DNA from: an uncultured Dialister sp.
GTDB lineage: Bacteria > Bacillota > Negativicutes > Veillonellales > Dialisteraceae
NCBI GenBank assembly: GCA_900543165.1
Contig: UQQQ01000001.1
Location: 62,001-126,000, forward strand
Direction of reading: 5' to 3'
DNA length: 64,000 nt
Below the pieces are notes generated by a model. It did no database searches. It worked only from the letters and a program-made list of their open reading frames with translations, and was not told the DNA's origin. Positions 40,429 through 49,144 of the stretch are shown piece after piece; position 1 is the stretch's first letter; each line of letters opens with the position of its first letter. Both the position numbers and the translations under genes were made by a program.

Positions 40429-40589
40429 GGTTGACCTCCTGGTATGTTTTTTTGAAACGTTTTGTATCGGTTTTCATTGTACCCCATGAGGAATGGGGAA
40501 AGCAAGGGGAGGATAGGATGCTGCGGTATAAAAGAAAAGAGGACAGCTGATGTTTTTTCATTAAACCGTGTATATTTAAAAAATCCTAC

Positions 40590-40800
40590 GATGGTATGTT
40601 ATGGAGAGAGGAAATCCTCCCGGGTGCCGAAAGCCCTTTCCCACACTTCTTTGTGCACACACCTATAGGAAAGGAGCGCGGAGAGGGCGGTCGGCGGCTC
40701 CGATTTCCTTGCTCCCGCCCGAAGGCGTGCTAGCCGCCGGAGAGCGTAAGAAATACAAATCACATAAAGACGCAGCAGGTCAAAATGATCTCATGCAGGA
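40590..40800. other. GC-rich, hairpin-prone stretch without a gene
   Basis: Several complementary pairs lie close together: CCTTTCC with GGAAAGG, GGCGGCT with AGCCGCC enclosing CGCC-CGAA-GGCG, and GGAAATC with GATTTCC at longer range. The composition is unlike the AT-rich flanks. It could be an unclassified RNA or another dispersed repeat; nothing decides the strand. Confidence 0.35.
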
Positions 40801-40819
40801 TTCGCCTCGCGGGCAAACC

Positions 40820-40984
40820 CTAGGGAAACGCTGATTAAATCGCAGAGTCCGACTTGGCATGTATTTTCATACAATGCTTCGTCATAACTCTCCTTAAATA
40901 GCTCGCTATTTGCGTCGGCTTATTCCTTGCCTTGTATGAAAATACATGCCAAGTCGGACAACAATTTAATCAGTGTTTCCCTAG
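40820..40984 (+). repeat. Terminal-inverted-repeat element, copy B (165 bp)
   Basis: The ends are CTAGGGAAACGCTGATTAAA and the inverse of CTAGGGAAACACTGATTAAA, in the opposite order to copy A. A perfect 27-bp arm pair (40847-40873 with 40933-40959; contains CTTGGCATGTATTTTCATAC) is unrelated in sequence to the arms of copy A. The core TTCGTCATA...TCCTTAAATAGCTCGCTATT...TTATTCCTTG matches copy A. It lies between two minus-strand genes. Confidence 0.88.
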
Positions 40985-41192
40985 AGCGAAGTTTAGCCGT
41001 ACTTGTACGACATGAATCGTGAAATGCGCTGGTGCCAGATTGCTGGGAATACCTTCATAGACATGACAGCTTGCTGCGCCTTTGTGATGGGGAAGTGCCC
41101 TTTTTCTAAGAAAAGGGTACTTTTTTCGCATGTGCCATGACACCGGTTTGTTTTATGAAGAACTGCTTGCCAAAATTACTCACTGTCAATAA

Positions 41193-42954
41193 CTACTCAC
41201 TGTCAATGATTTTCTTTTTTCCGTACAACGTCATGAAGCGGGACTGGTTATCATCGTAGGCGGGAGATGTGAGGTCGTTTTCTGGCTCATAGCAATCATT
41301 TGCCTGAATGTGCATGATTCCCATCAATGTGTTGAATATGAGATCATTTGTGAAATAGTATGTTTTATGTTTTTGCAGTATTTCAAAAGTGTCTGGATAC
41401 GCTTTTTCATAAGTTGGGGAGAAGGCCATGTAGAATGGAATGTAGGTCATAGGCCAGACGAAATTGCTGGCGTCATGAGATAGCCCTTGATCGACGGCAT
41501 CCGTGTGATCAGAAAAATAAATCATGGCCTGGAAATTTGGAATATTCTGGGCGCTTTCGTAAAGTTGAGATACAACGTAGTCATTATAGAGAATACTGTT
41601 ATCATACTCATCAATGGTTTTATTTTGCCCGTGGAATTGGGTAAAGTTAGCGGGATATCTGTCCGAGTAGGAACCGTGATTTCCCATGAGGTGAACAACA
41701 ATCAACATTTTATCATTGTAAGAAAGGGCTTTCAGTTGCTCAACGAGTGCGCCATCATAGAAGTTCGTTTTCGTTGTTTCTCCGATGTTATGATTGATCC
41801 AGATTTGTTGATCTGCTTCCGAAGCAATGACCGATATAGGGGTGTCATAGTTACCATAGCGTACTTGGTTACTAAGCCAAACCGTTTTATAACCGGCAGC
41901 TTTGGCCATTTCAATGATAGAAACTGCATCTTCTAGCTTTTGTTCATTATACTGGTTTTTGGCGGTCAAAGCGTAGGTGAGTACTGGAACAGTATGGGTA
42001 TGGCAAGAAAAGGCATGATTAAAGAAAAGAAAGTTTGTGTTTTCTGATTGCGCCGTAAGCCATGGTGTTGTATTTCTTTCATAGCCGTAGGTATTCATAT
42101 GAAGACGGTTTTGAGATTCACCAATAATCAGGACATAAACACCCTTTTCTTCAGAATCGTTCATCAGTGAAAATCGTTTCAGTTTTGATTCCCGTAAGGC
42201 TTTGTTTTGAGCAAAATCGTTGTATTTTTGAACATATTGCTTTGTTCCTTTAAAAATTTCGATCAGTGAATTGTTACTTCCATGTTTTATCAAATATCCT
42301 GTTACAAGAAGAAAAGCAACACAGAAGAAAAAGAATTTCTTGTTGCGAAAAGAGCAGAGTGTTAAGGTTGGGAAGGTATGAATTGAACAAAGAAAGGCAG
42401 TGACCATGGATAATGTGCAAAGTAAGGGAATAAAGCTGCTGATGGTGAGATTGTCTTTTAAGTAGCTGCGGCTCTCTGCGGCGTTAGACTGCAGAACGGC
42501 CATGATGGTATCAGGATGGATCCAAGAACCGCTGATGCCGTAGTAGAACCAAAGGGCACAGAATGGAAAAAGGAAAAGAATTAATGCGGAAAAATAGTAG
42601 ATTTTTCGAATCTTGGAATCAATTATGAATAATCCGGCTGTCAGGAGAAGACTGTAGACACCGGCACAGAATCCAGTAAAGCAAAGTATATCAGAAACGT
42701 TGAGCGATTCTTGACTGAGTGTTTTAATAGAAATGGAAGAAATCGTAAAAAGAAGCGGCAAGCCTATTGTTAAGAGGTTTTCGAGGGGGGGTAAACAATA
42801 GAATGAGCCAGGTTAGAATAATAGCAGTCAAAAGCATGGATTTTCTATCGTAAACCAGCGTGAAATTCCCTGTTAAAATAAAGGTAAATCCAATTTCCAG
42901 TATCAGAACAAGCAGTACAGGAATAATCCATTTTTTAAAATTAGTGATTTGCAT
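41193..42954 (-). pseudogene. Phosphoethanolamine transferase (EptA-like), frame broken at a C7 tract
   Basis: A sulfatase-fold membrane transferase that would add phosphoethanolamine to lipid A or another surface glycan. The N-terminal helices (start ATG 42954 after AAAGGATG, MQITNFKKWIIPVLLVLILE) run to a stop near 42727. The rest, from about 42790 down to 41193, is open in another frame. The switch lies at seven C (42785-42791, minus strand). With six C the two parts join as ...LILLFTP-LENLLTIG..., giving about 586 residues, the usual EptA size. The C-terminal part keeps IGESQNRLHMNTYGYERNTT, SCHTHTVPV with the likely nucleophilic Thr, and SDHTDAVDQG. It is AT-rich relative to neighbours. 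A phase-variable gene in the off state or a sequencing error are both possible. Confidence 0.85.
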
Positions 42955-43129
42955 AGGAATCATCCTTTCTGAAATACAGGAATTTGACATTTGCTTTATC
43001 TATGTATGATAGACAAAAATGTTTTAGTTTTCAAGTTATATAAAGTTTGAGAATGGAAGAGGTGAGTCGAAAGACTCGTCTTTTTTCTTCCGCGGGACTC
43101 GTTCACGCAAGTGGCTATCTAGCGCTAAC

Positions 43130-43148
43130 TATGGTAAAATAAAACGGT
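43130..43148 (+). promoter_or_regulatory. Promoter-like motif of the first cobalamin operon
   Basis: TATGGTAAAATAAAACGGT lies 40 bp before cobU and matches 61879-61897, before cobI, at 18 of 19 positions. TAAAAT or TATGGT would be the -10 box. No cobalamin riboswitch signature was found in the leader. Confidence 0.5.
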
Positions 43149-43187
43149 AAATGCCCCGAGGGGGGCGAAAAATGAGGTGATGAGGAA

Positions 43188-43778
43188 ATGAAGAATCAAA
43201 TTTTTCTGGTTCTGGGCGGTGCACGCAGCGGGAAAAGCGAATTTGCGGAGAAGCTGATGTATCATTCCACAGGGAAAAGGAAGGGATATATCGCCACCAG
43301 CCAGATCTTTGATGATGAGATGAAGTATCGTGTGATGCTTCATCGCGAGAGACGGCCGGCTGACTGGGAGACCTTTGAGGTCATGCATGAGGCAGGGCCG
43401 ATGATGGATGAGATCCTCGCAGGCGCTGATGACATTCTTTTCGACTGTCTGACCATGTATGTGAATAACCTTCTGATGGATCATATGAAGGGGATCACGG
43501 TGGAGACATTGGGTGTGGAAGATCTGACGACGCTCCAGAAAGCACTGGAGAAGGATCTGGATCATATGTTTGATTCGATTTCCAAAGTCACTGATAAAGA
43601 GATCATTTTTGTTTCCGATGAGCTAGGCATGGGCATCGTTCCTGCCAATGCCATGAGTCGGGTATACAGGGATCTTGTCGGTCTGGCGAATCAGTATATC
43701 GCCAAGCGTGCTGACAAGGTATATCTGTCCGTGGCAGGGATAACCATTGAACTCAAAGAAAGAGGAGTGGAGTTATGA
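43188..43778 (+). CDS. cobU: Adenosylcobinamide kinase / guanylyltransferase
   Basis: A 196-residue bifunctional enzyme of cobalamin nucleotide-loop assembly: it phosphorylates adenosylcobinamide and transfers GMP to it. The P-loop GGARSGKSEFAE is at residues 9-20, GYIATSQIFDDEM and HRERRPADWETFE follow, and VSDELGMGIVP is the late signature. It opens the run cobU-cobQ-cbiB-cobS-pduX; its stop overlaps the cobQ start (ATGATGA). GTGATGAGG precedes the ATG. Confidence 0.96.
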   Translation: MKNQIFLVLGGARSGKSEFAEKLMYHSTGKRKGYIATSQIFDDEMKYRVMLHRERRPADWETFEVMHEAGPMMDEILAGADDILFDCLTMYVNNLLMDHMKGITVETLGVEDLTTLQKALEKDLDHMFDSISKVTDKEIIFVSDELGMGIVPANAMSRVYRDLVGLANQYIAKRADKVYLSVAGITIELKERGVEL

Positions 43779-45310
43779 TGACAAAGATCGCAAAAAGAGT
43801 CATGTTTCAGGGGACCAGTTCTCATGTAGGGAAAAGCATCCTGTGTACTGCATTTTGCCGCATTTTGACGCAGGATGGATATAATACAGCTCCATTCAAA
43901 GCGCAGAACATGGCGCTGAATTCCTATGTCACCCGTTCCGGCGGTGAAATCGGACGTTCGACGGTCGCGCAGGCGGAAGCGGCGGGTGCAGATCCGATCG
44001 TGCAGATGAATCCGGTCCTTTTGAAACCGACGGGCAATTCCTGCTCGCAGGTCATTCTTCTGGGACAGTCGGTCGGTAACTACAGTGCTTCTGACTACCA
44101 GAACAAGTACAGCCAGCAGGCATGGGCGAGCGTGAAGGAAGCCCTGGCCTATATGGAGACGCATTATGATGCGCTCGTCATCGAAGGGGCTGGCAGTCCG
44201 GCGGAAGTGAATCTGAAGAAAAATGATATTGTCAATATGCGTATCGCCAAAGAATGCCATGCGCCTGTTTTCCTGATCGCAGATATTGACCGCGGCGGTG
44301 CACTTGCTTCGATCGTCGGCACGCTGATGCTGCTCGATGAGGACGAGAGAGCCCTCGTGAAAGGGCTCATTATCAATAAGTTCAGGGGAGATATCACCCT
44401 GCTTGAACCGGCGCTGACCTTCCTCAAAGAAAGGACAGGCGTCCCGGTCTTGGGCGTCATCCCTTACCTCGACAAGCTGGGCATCGACGATGAGGACTCG
44501 GTCTCCCTGCAGGATATGCCGAGCGACCATGTGATGAGAGATATTCACATCGCTGTTATGCAGACTCCGAAGATTTCGAATTTTACCGACTTTGATGCGC
44601 TCAATCATGAACCGGATGTGAATGTCCGCTTCGTCCAGCAGGGGGATATGATCGGCCATCCGGATCTCATTATGCTGCCGGGCAGTAAGAATACGACGGA
44701 AGACCTGCTGTACCTGAAGCGGCAGGGCTATGCGAAGGAAATCTGCGAGCTGGCAGAAGAGGGCGTACCTGTCATCGGGATCTGCGGCGGTTACCAGATG
44801 CTTGGTGAAAAGGTCTGCGACCCGCTTCATGTAGAAAGTGAAAATGATGAAGTCGAAGGGCTCGGCCTTCTGCCCTATGAAACTTCGATGCATGGCAAAA
44901 AGAATACCTATCAGGTGCTCTTTGACTGCGAGGAGCTGCCTTTCCTCGATATGAAATTCTCCGCCAAGGGCATGCGCGGGTATGAGATCCATATGGGGGA
45001 GACGACGCTCACCAAAGAGGCACAGTCCCTTTTCCATATCACCCAGAGAAGCGAAGCGCCGGTCGACCTCATGGACGGATTTATCAATGAAAAACACAAT
45101 GTCTTTGGCACCTACTGCCATGGCATATTCGATAATGATGAGATCCGCCGTGCCGTCATCAATGCGCTCCGCCGGAAAAAAGGACTCGAAGATCTGCCGA
45201 TCCAGTTCCGCTACAGAAAGTATAAGGAGTCGGAATTCGATCGTCTGGCGAATACTGTCAGAAAGAACTTCGACATGGACGCCTTCTATAAGATTCTGGA
45301 GAATGAATAA
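43775..45310 (+). CDS. cobQ: Adenosylcobyric acid synthase (CobQ/CbiP)
   Basis: A 511-residue glutamine-dependent amidotransferase that amidates four carboxyls of adenosylcobyrinic acid a,c-diamide. The dethiobiotin-synthetase-like ATP domain has MFQGTSSHVGKSILCTAF and YNTAPFKAQNMALNSYVT. The C-terminal GATase has GICGGYQMLGEKV with the nucleophilic Cys and a late His in YCHGIFDN. Length is normal. It overlaps cobU by 4 bp and runs into cbiB with no gap. Confidence 0.97.
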   Translation: MMTKIAKRVMFQGTSSHVGKSILCTAFCRILTQDGYNTAPFKAQNMALNSYVTRSGGEIGRSTVAQAEAAGADPIVQMNPVLLKPTGNSCSQVILLGQSVGNYSASDYQNKYSQQAWASVKEALAYMETHYDALVIEGAGSPAEVNLKKNDIVNMRIAKECHAPVFLIADIDRGGALASIVGTLMLLDEDERALVKGLIINKFRGDITLLEPALTFLKERTGVPVLGVIPYLDKLGIDDEDSVSLQDMPSDHVMRDIHIAVMQTPKISNFTDFDALNHEPDVNVRFVQQGDMIGHPDLIMLPGSKNTTEDLLYLKRQGYAKEICELAEEGVPVIGICGGYQMLGEKVCDPLHVESENDEVEGLGLLPYETSMHGKKNTYQVLFDCEELPFLDMKFSAKGMRGYEIHMGETTLTKEAQSLFHITQRSEAPVDLMDGFINEKHNVFGTYCHGIFDNDEIRRAVINALRRKKGLEDLPIQFRYRKYKESEFDRLANTVRKNFDMDAFYKILENE

Positions 45311-46291
45311 GTGAGCGGGCTTCTTACTTCCATCACAGAGGCGGCGATCCCTTTCGCAGCTCTCGTGGTGGATACGGTCTATGGCGATCCGCGCTCGAAA
45401 TGGCATCCGGTGGTACTTATCGGAAATCTGATCTCTTTCTACGAGAGCCACCTGTATCCGGAGAAAAAGACGTCCGATGGAAATATGTTTTTTCGCGGGA
45501 TGCTTACGGTGCTGCTCGTGCTGCTTACCGTAGGTCTTCTGACGGCTTTTCTGATTTACCTTGGACATCTTGGCGGACTGTGGTTCTATGCAGCCATCAG
45601 TACCATTATCCTTTATTTCACGATGACGCCGTGCTCGCTTGCCAGAGACGGTCTGGAAATCTACCATCTTCTGAAAGATGATAAGGATCTCGTGACAGCG
45701 AGAAAGCGACTGAGCTGGATCGTCGGTCGGGATACAGAGAATCTGGATGAAAGCAATATAGCGCGCGGCACGATCGAGACCATCGCAGAGAATACGACGG
45801 ATGGGATCATTTCTCCGCTCTTCTATTTTTTGCTTTTCGGTCCGGTAGGAGCGATGGTCTATCGTGCAGGAAATACGATGGACTCTATGCTCGGCTATAA
45901 AAATGACCGCTATCTCTTTTTTGGGCGCTTTGCGGCACGCCTCGATGATGTACTGAATTATATCCCGGCGCGTATCACCTTTCTGCTCTTTGCGGCAGCG
46001 GCGTTCCTTTTGCGCCTGGACTGGCGTCATGCCGTAGAGATCTGCCTGCGTGATGCGAAGAAACATCCGAGTCCCAATGGCGGCTATGCGGAAGCGACGG
46101 TCGCCGGTGCGATGCATGTGCAGCTCGGCGGGTATAACTACTATGAAGGGAAACCGGAATTCCGTGAATACATGGGGGATGCCGAGACACCCCTGAAGTC
46201 GGACCATATCATGACCTCGATCATGATGATGTACGGTGCGACGATTCTTTTCATTGCGCTTGAGACGGTGCTGATTTATATCTTCTGGTGA
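45311..46291 (+). CDS. cbiB: Adenosylcobinamide-phosphate synthase CbiB
   Basis: A 326-residue membrane protein that joins aminopropanol phosphate to adenosylcobyric acid. Family runs are ALVVDTVYGDPRSKWHPVVLIG, RLSWIVGRDTENLDESNIAR, GTIETIAENTTDGIISPLFY, YRAGNTMDSMLGYKNDRYLF and GGYAEATVAGAMHVQLGG. Start is GTG 45311, one base after the cobQ stop, with GGAG about 9 bp upstream. Its phosphate-bearing partner substrate is supplied by PduX and CobD, both encoded just downstream. Confidence 0.96.
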   Translation: MSGLLTSITEAAIPFAALVVDTVYGDPRSKWHPVVLIGNLISFYESHLYPEKKTSDGNMFFRGMLTVLLVLLTVGLLTAFLIYLGHLGGLWFYAAISTIILYFTMTPCSLARDGLEIYHLLKDDKDLVTARKRLSWIVGRDTENLDESNIARGTIETIAENTTDGIISPLFYFLLFGPVGAMVYRAGNTMDSMLGYKNDRYLFFGRFAARLDDVLNYIPARITFLLFAAAAFLLRLDWRHAVEICLRDAKKHPSPNGGYAEATVAGAMHVQLGGYNYYEGKPEFREYMGDAETPLKSDHIMTSIMMMYGATILFIALETVLIYIFW

Positions 46292-46295
46292 TTTC

Positions 46296-47045
46296 ATGAA
46301 TGCATTTTTAGTGGGTCTGCAGTTTCTGACCCGTATCCATATTTCCGACCGCACCGTATGGAATGATGAGGAATTCGGGAAAAGCGTCACCTGGTTTCCT
46401 GTGATAGGATGGATCATCGGCGCTTTTATGTGCCTCATCTATTTCTTGATGAAGCCGCTCGGTGTACCGCTTTTGACGGGATTCCTTCTGGTGGTGGGAG
46501 AGCTTTTCCTCACCGGGGGGACACTCGCCGATGGGCTGATGGATTCTTCGGACGGCCTGTTTTCCGGCCGCTCAAAGGAGCGCTGTCTGGAGATCATGAA
46601 GGACAGCCTTATCGGTTCTTTCGGTATGCTGTCCATTCTGATCTTTGTGCTGGTGGAAACGCTCTCGCTGGGCTCGGCGGATGCGCCGCTCTATCTGGTT
46701 CTTATGGCGATGCCGACGTTGGGGCGGCTCAATATGGTGATCTCTATCTGCGAGTATCCCTATGCCCGGCCATACGGCATGGGGAAAGCGTTTGCCGCTT
46801 ATCGTGAGAAGTATGCACTGGAGAAAGCCTTTGTGCTGGCATTGCTGCCTGCCCTTTTCTTCGGATGGACCTACCTTCTGCTGGCGGGGGCTGCCATCGT
46901 ACTCGGGCTGCAGCTGAACCGCTGGATCGTCAAGAAAATCGGTGGCACGACAGGCGATACATATGGATTTGTCACTGAGCTCACAGAAGCCTTTCTGGCT
47001 CTGCTTTTCGTCATTCTTACAAGGGGGCAGGTATGGCATATGTAG
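46296..47045 (+). CDS. cobS: Adenosylcobinamide-GDP ribazoletransferase (cobalamin synthase)
   Basis: This 249-residue polytopic membrane enzyme joins adenosylcobinamide-GDP with alpha-ribazole (phosphate) to give adenosylcobalamin (phosphate). Motifs are LVGLQFLTRIHI near the start, ADGLMDSSDGLFSGRSKERC with the acidic metal-binding residues, and IMKDSLIGSFGMLSI. Its ribosome site is weak (GGTGAT). The last 13 bases overlap pduX. A CobT phosphoribosyltransferase, which would activate the lower base, is not in the window. Confidence 0.95.
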   Translation: MNAFLVGLQFLTRIHISDRTVWNDEEFGKSVTWFPVIGWIIGAFMCLIYFLMKPLGVPLLTGFLLVVGELFLTGGTLADGLMDSSDGLFSGRSKERCLEIMKDSLIGSFGMLSILIFVLVETLSLGSADAPLYLVLMAMPTLGRLNMVISICEYPYARPYGMGKAFAAYREKYALEKAFVLALLPALFFGWTYLLLAGAAIVLGLQLNRWIVKKIGGTTGDTYGFVTELTEAFLALLFVILTRGQVWHM

Positions 47046-47887
47046 TTAGCTCGCCAGGTTCCTGCGGCGAATTCATACAGGGCTATACAGAGGGGGCTTC
47101 CTTCATGGTGACCTGCCCTATCAATCGCTATGCGATGGCTCTGGTGGATGACAAAGCCGATGAGGCACTTCCCGACAAAGCAGAGGAAGCGGTGAAGAAG
47201 ACGCTGGCTTATCTTGGAGAGACGGACCGGCCGTCCGTGCGCCTGATTTCCTCGATACCGAAAGGGAAGGGGCTTGCTTCGAGTACAGCGGATATCAGTG
47301 CCGTTGCACAGGCAGTTGCGCTTTCCTTCGGGAGGAAGCTCTCGATGGAGGAGATCGCCCACATTGCGCTCTCTATAGAGCCCAGCGATGCGACCTTCTT
47401 CGAAGGAATCGTGCAATTCGACTACAGGGAAGGGAAAGCGATCCGTTCTCTCGGACTCTCACCGGCGATGGATATTCTCATCTATGACTGCGGAGGAGAG
47501 ATCGACACGATGTCCTTTAATTCGCGGGAAGACCTCATTGCTCTGCAGAAAAGCAATGAAAAGGATATCGCGCATGCCCTTCACCTGTTCGAGCAAGGCA
47601 TCGCGGAAAAATCCATCGACCTCATAGGCGAGGCGGCCTCTATTTCTGCTTTCTGCAACCAGAAGATCCTGTATAAAAAGCAGCTTGCAGATTTTCACAG
47701 AGTCGGCCTTTCCCTTGGCGGGAAAGGGGTCATCTGTGCGCATAGCGGGACAGTCCTAGGACTTATTCTGCCGCCGGGCATGGAGGCCCTGCCTCTTCGG
47801 GAAAAGCTGGAGGAAGCAGTCGATGGCATCACCTTCCTGGATCTGGTGAGCCTTACCAATCGCGGTATGCACGTAGAAAAAATCTAA
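47033..47887 (+). CDS. pduX: L-threonine kinase (PduX-like GHMP kinase)
   Basis: A 284-residue GHMP-family kinase that phosphorylates L-threonine to feed the aminopropanol arm of cobalamin. The N-terminus SSPGSCGEFIQGYTEGASFM and the ATP-binding motif SIPKGKGLASSTADISAVAQ (about residues 81-100) fit PduX. The late YxxxGLSLGGKGVICAHSGT region is the third GHMP motif. Position directly after cobS and before cobD, which uses L-threonine phosphate, makes the assignment strong over other GHMP kinases. Confidence 0.92.
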   Translation: MAYVVSSPGSCGEFIQGYTEGASFMVTCPINRYAMALVDDKADEALPDKAEEAVKKTLAYLGETDRPSVRLISSIPKGKGLASSTADISAVAQAVALSFGRKLSMEEIAHIALSIEPSDATFFEGIVQFDYREGKAIRSLGLSPAMDILIYDCGGEIDTMSFNSREDLIALQKSNEKDIAHALHLFEQGIAEKSIDLIGEAASISAFCNQKILYKKQLADFHRVGLSLGGKGVICAHSGTVLGLILPPGMEALPLREKLEEAVDGITFLDLVSLTNRGMHVEKI

Positions 47888-47906
47888 TCGATACATTATA
47901 ATGAAA

Positions 47907-47935
47907 GCACGGACTCGATCGGGTTCGTGCTTTTT
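47907..47935 (+). terminator. Terminator after pduX
   Basis: GCACGGACTC pairs with GGGTTCGTGC (two G-U pairs) around GATC, followed by T5. Confidence 0.85.
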
Positions 47936-47942
47936 GTGTACG

Positions 47943-47969
47943 AAGGAAACGCTGATTCAGCGTTTCCTT
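47943..47969. repeat. Palindrome of two repeat ends
   Basis: AAGGAAACGCTGA, one T, and its perfect inverse TCAGCGTTTCCTT: two ends of the CTAGGGAAACGCTGATT family fused head to head without interior. A further partial end (GTGTTTCCCT) follows at about 47976. Confidence 0.75.
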
Positions 47970-48021
47970 AACAAGTGTTTCCCTGCATAAGAGAAATCAA
48001 TTGATAAAGGATCATTTCACT

Positions 48022-49098
48022 ATGTCTATCAAATCATCCCGTCATGGGGGCGATGTCTTTGGACTCTCCGAAGAGGAGCAGGACAAAGTCTTCGATTTCA
48101 GTATCAATATCAATCCGCTCGGTCTGTCTCTCAAGGGAAGAGATGCGCTCATGGCGCACTGGGAAAAAGAGACGCTCCGCTATCCGGATGTGGAGTGCCG
48201 CGCGTTGAAAAAAAGTCTTTCTATCCGTTATGGAATCTCGGAAGAATCAATGGCACTCGGAAATGGGGCGACCGAGCTCATGTACAAACTCGTCGAGATT
48301 CTTCATCCGAAGAAAGTGATCGTTCCGGCACCATCCTTTTCAGAGTATCGTCTTTCTGCGGAGGCGGCAGGCTGCCCGGTGGACAGCTTTCTCCTCACAG
48401 CGGATCGGGGATTTGCCCTTCCCTTAGAGGAAATCGAGAAGAAACTCCTGCCTCATTCTTTGATCTACCTTGGTCACCCCAATAATCCCGACGGGCAGCT
48501 GCTCTCTCCGTCGGACTTTGAAGTGGTTCTTCGTTTGGCAAAGAAGAAAGAGAGCTTCCTCATCATCGATGAATCTTTCATTGATTTTGTCGGGGATGAT
48601 GTATCCTATCGGCGCGTTCTTGTGAATGAAACCTGCGGAGCGGTCGTGATGTCGCTCACCAAATTCTATGCCGTGCCGGGACTTCGTATCGGAGCTGCTT
48701 TTCTTCACCCCGCGCTGGGGGGAAGACTGCGGGATACGCTGATTCCGTGGAACGTGAATGGACTCGCGCAGTCCTACATGACGGCAGCGGCGCAAGACAT
48801 AGATTATATCAAGGATAGCAGGGGGTACTGTCAAACGGAAAGAGAAAAACTTTCGGCTGCACTTGAGGCTCTTGGTTTCGTCAAGGTGCTGCCCGGCTCT
48901 GTGAATTTCATTCTCTGCCAGCTCATTGGAAAATTTGAAACGGCAGGGAAGCTGCAGAAAGCACTGATGCCGTATCACATATTTATCCGTCAGTGCGGAA
49001 ACTATGAAGGATTGGACGAGACTTACTTCCGCGTCGCTGTGCGAACAGAAGAAGAAAATCAGATTCTCATAAAGGCGCTCGGCGCTGTGGAAAATTGA
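48022..49098 (+). CDS. cobD: L-threonine-O-3-phosphate decarboxylase CobD
   Basis: A 358-residue PLP enzyme of the class I/II aminotransferase fold that makes (R)-1-amino-2-propanol phosphate. HGGDVFG and DFSININPLGLS are typical of CobD N-termini. LGNGATELMY, LGHPNNPDGQLL and DESFIDFVGDD follow, and SLTKFYAVPGLRIGAAF holds the PLP Lys. AAAGGATC lies about 10 bp before ATG 48022; an upstream TTG (48001) overlaps that site. It uses the product of PduX and supplies CbiB. Confidence 0.95.
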   Translation: MSIKSSRHGGDVFGLSEEEQDKVFDFSININPLGLSLKGRDALMAHWEKETLRYPDVECRALKKSLSIRYGISEESMALGNGATELMYKLVEILHPKKVIVPAPSFSEYRLSAEAAGCPVDSFLLTADRGFALPLEEIEKKLLPHSLIYLGHPNNPDGQLLSPSDFEVVLRLAKKKESFLIIDESFIDFVGDDVSYRRVLVNETCGAVVMSLTKFYAVPGLRIGAAFLHPALGGRLRDTLIPWNVNGLAQSYMTAAAQDIDYIKDSRGYCQTEREKLSAALEALGFVKVLPGSVNFILCQLIGKFETAGKLQKALMPYHIFIRQCGNYEGLDETYFRVAVRTEEENQILIKALGAVEN

Positions 49099-49144
49099 AC
49101 CGAGGGACAGATGTGAATAGAGATAACACAAGGAGACGACAGCT

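Noticed and set aside
43020..43187. Cobalamin riboswitch before cobU
   Set aside because: The leader is short and lacks the conserved B12 box and downstream pairing regions.
43691..46438. A 915-codon open frame on the minus strand
   Set aside because: It is entirely antisense to cobU, cobQ and cbiB, all of which have strong family motifs. It is rich in Arg, His and Ile as expected from the reverse of GC-rich coding DNA and shows no recognisable domain.
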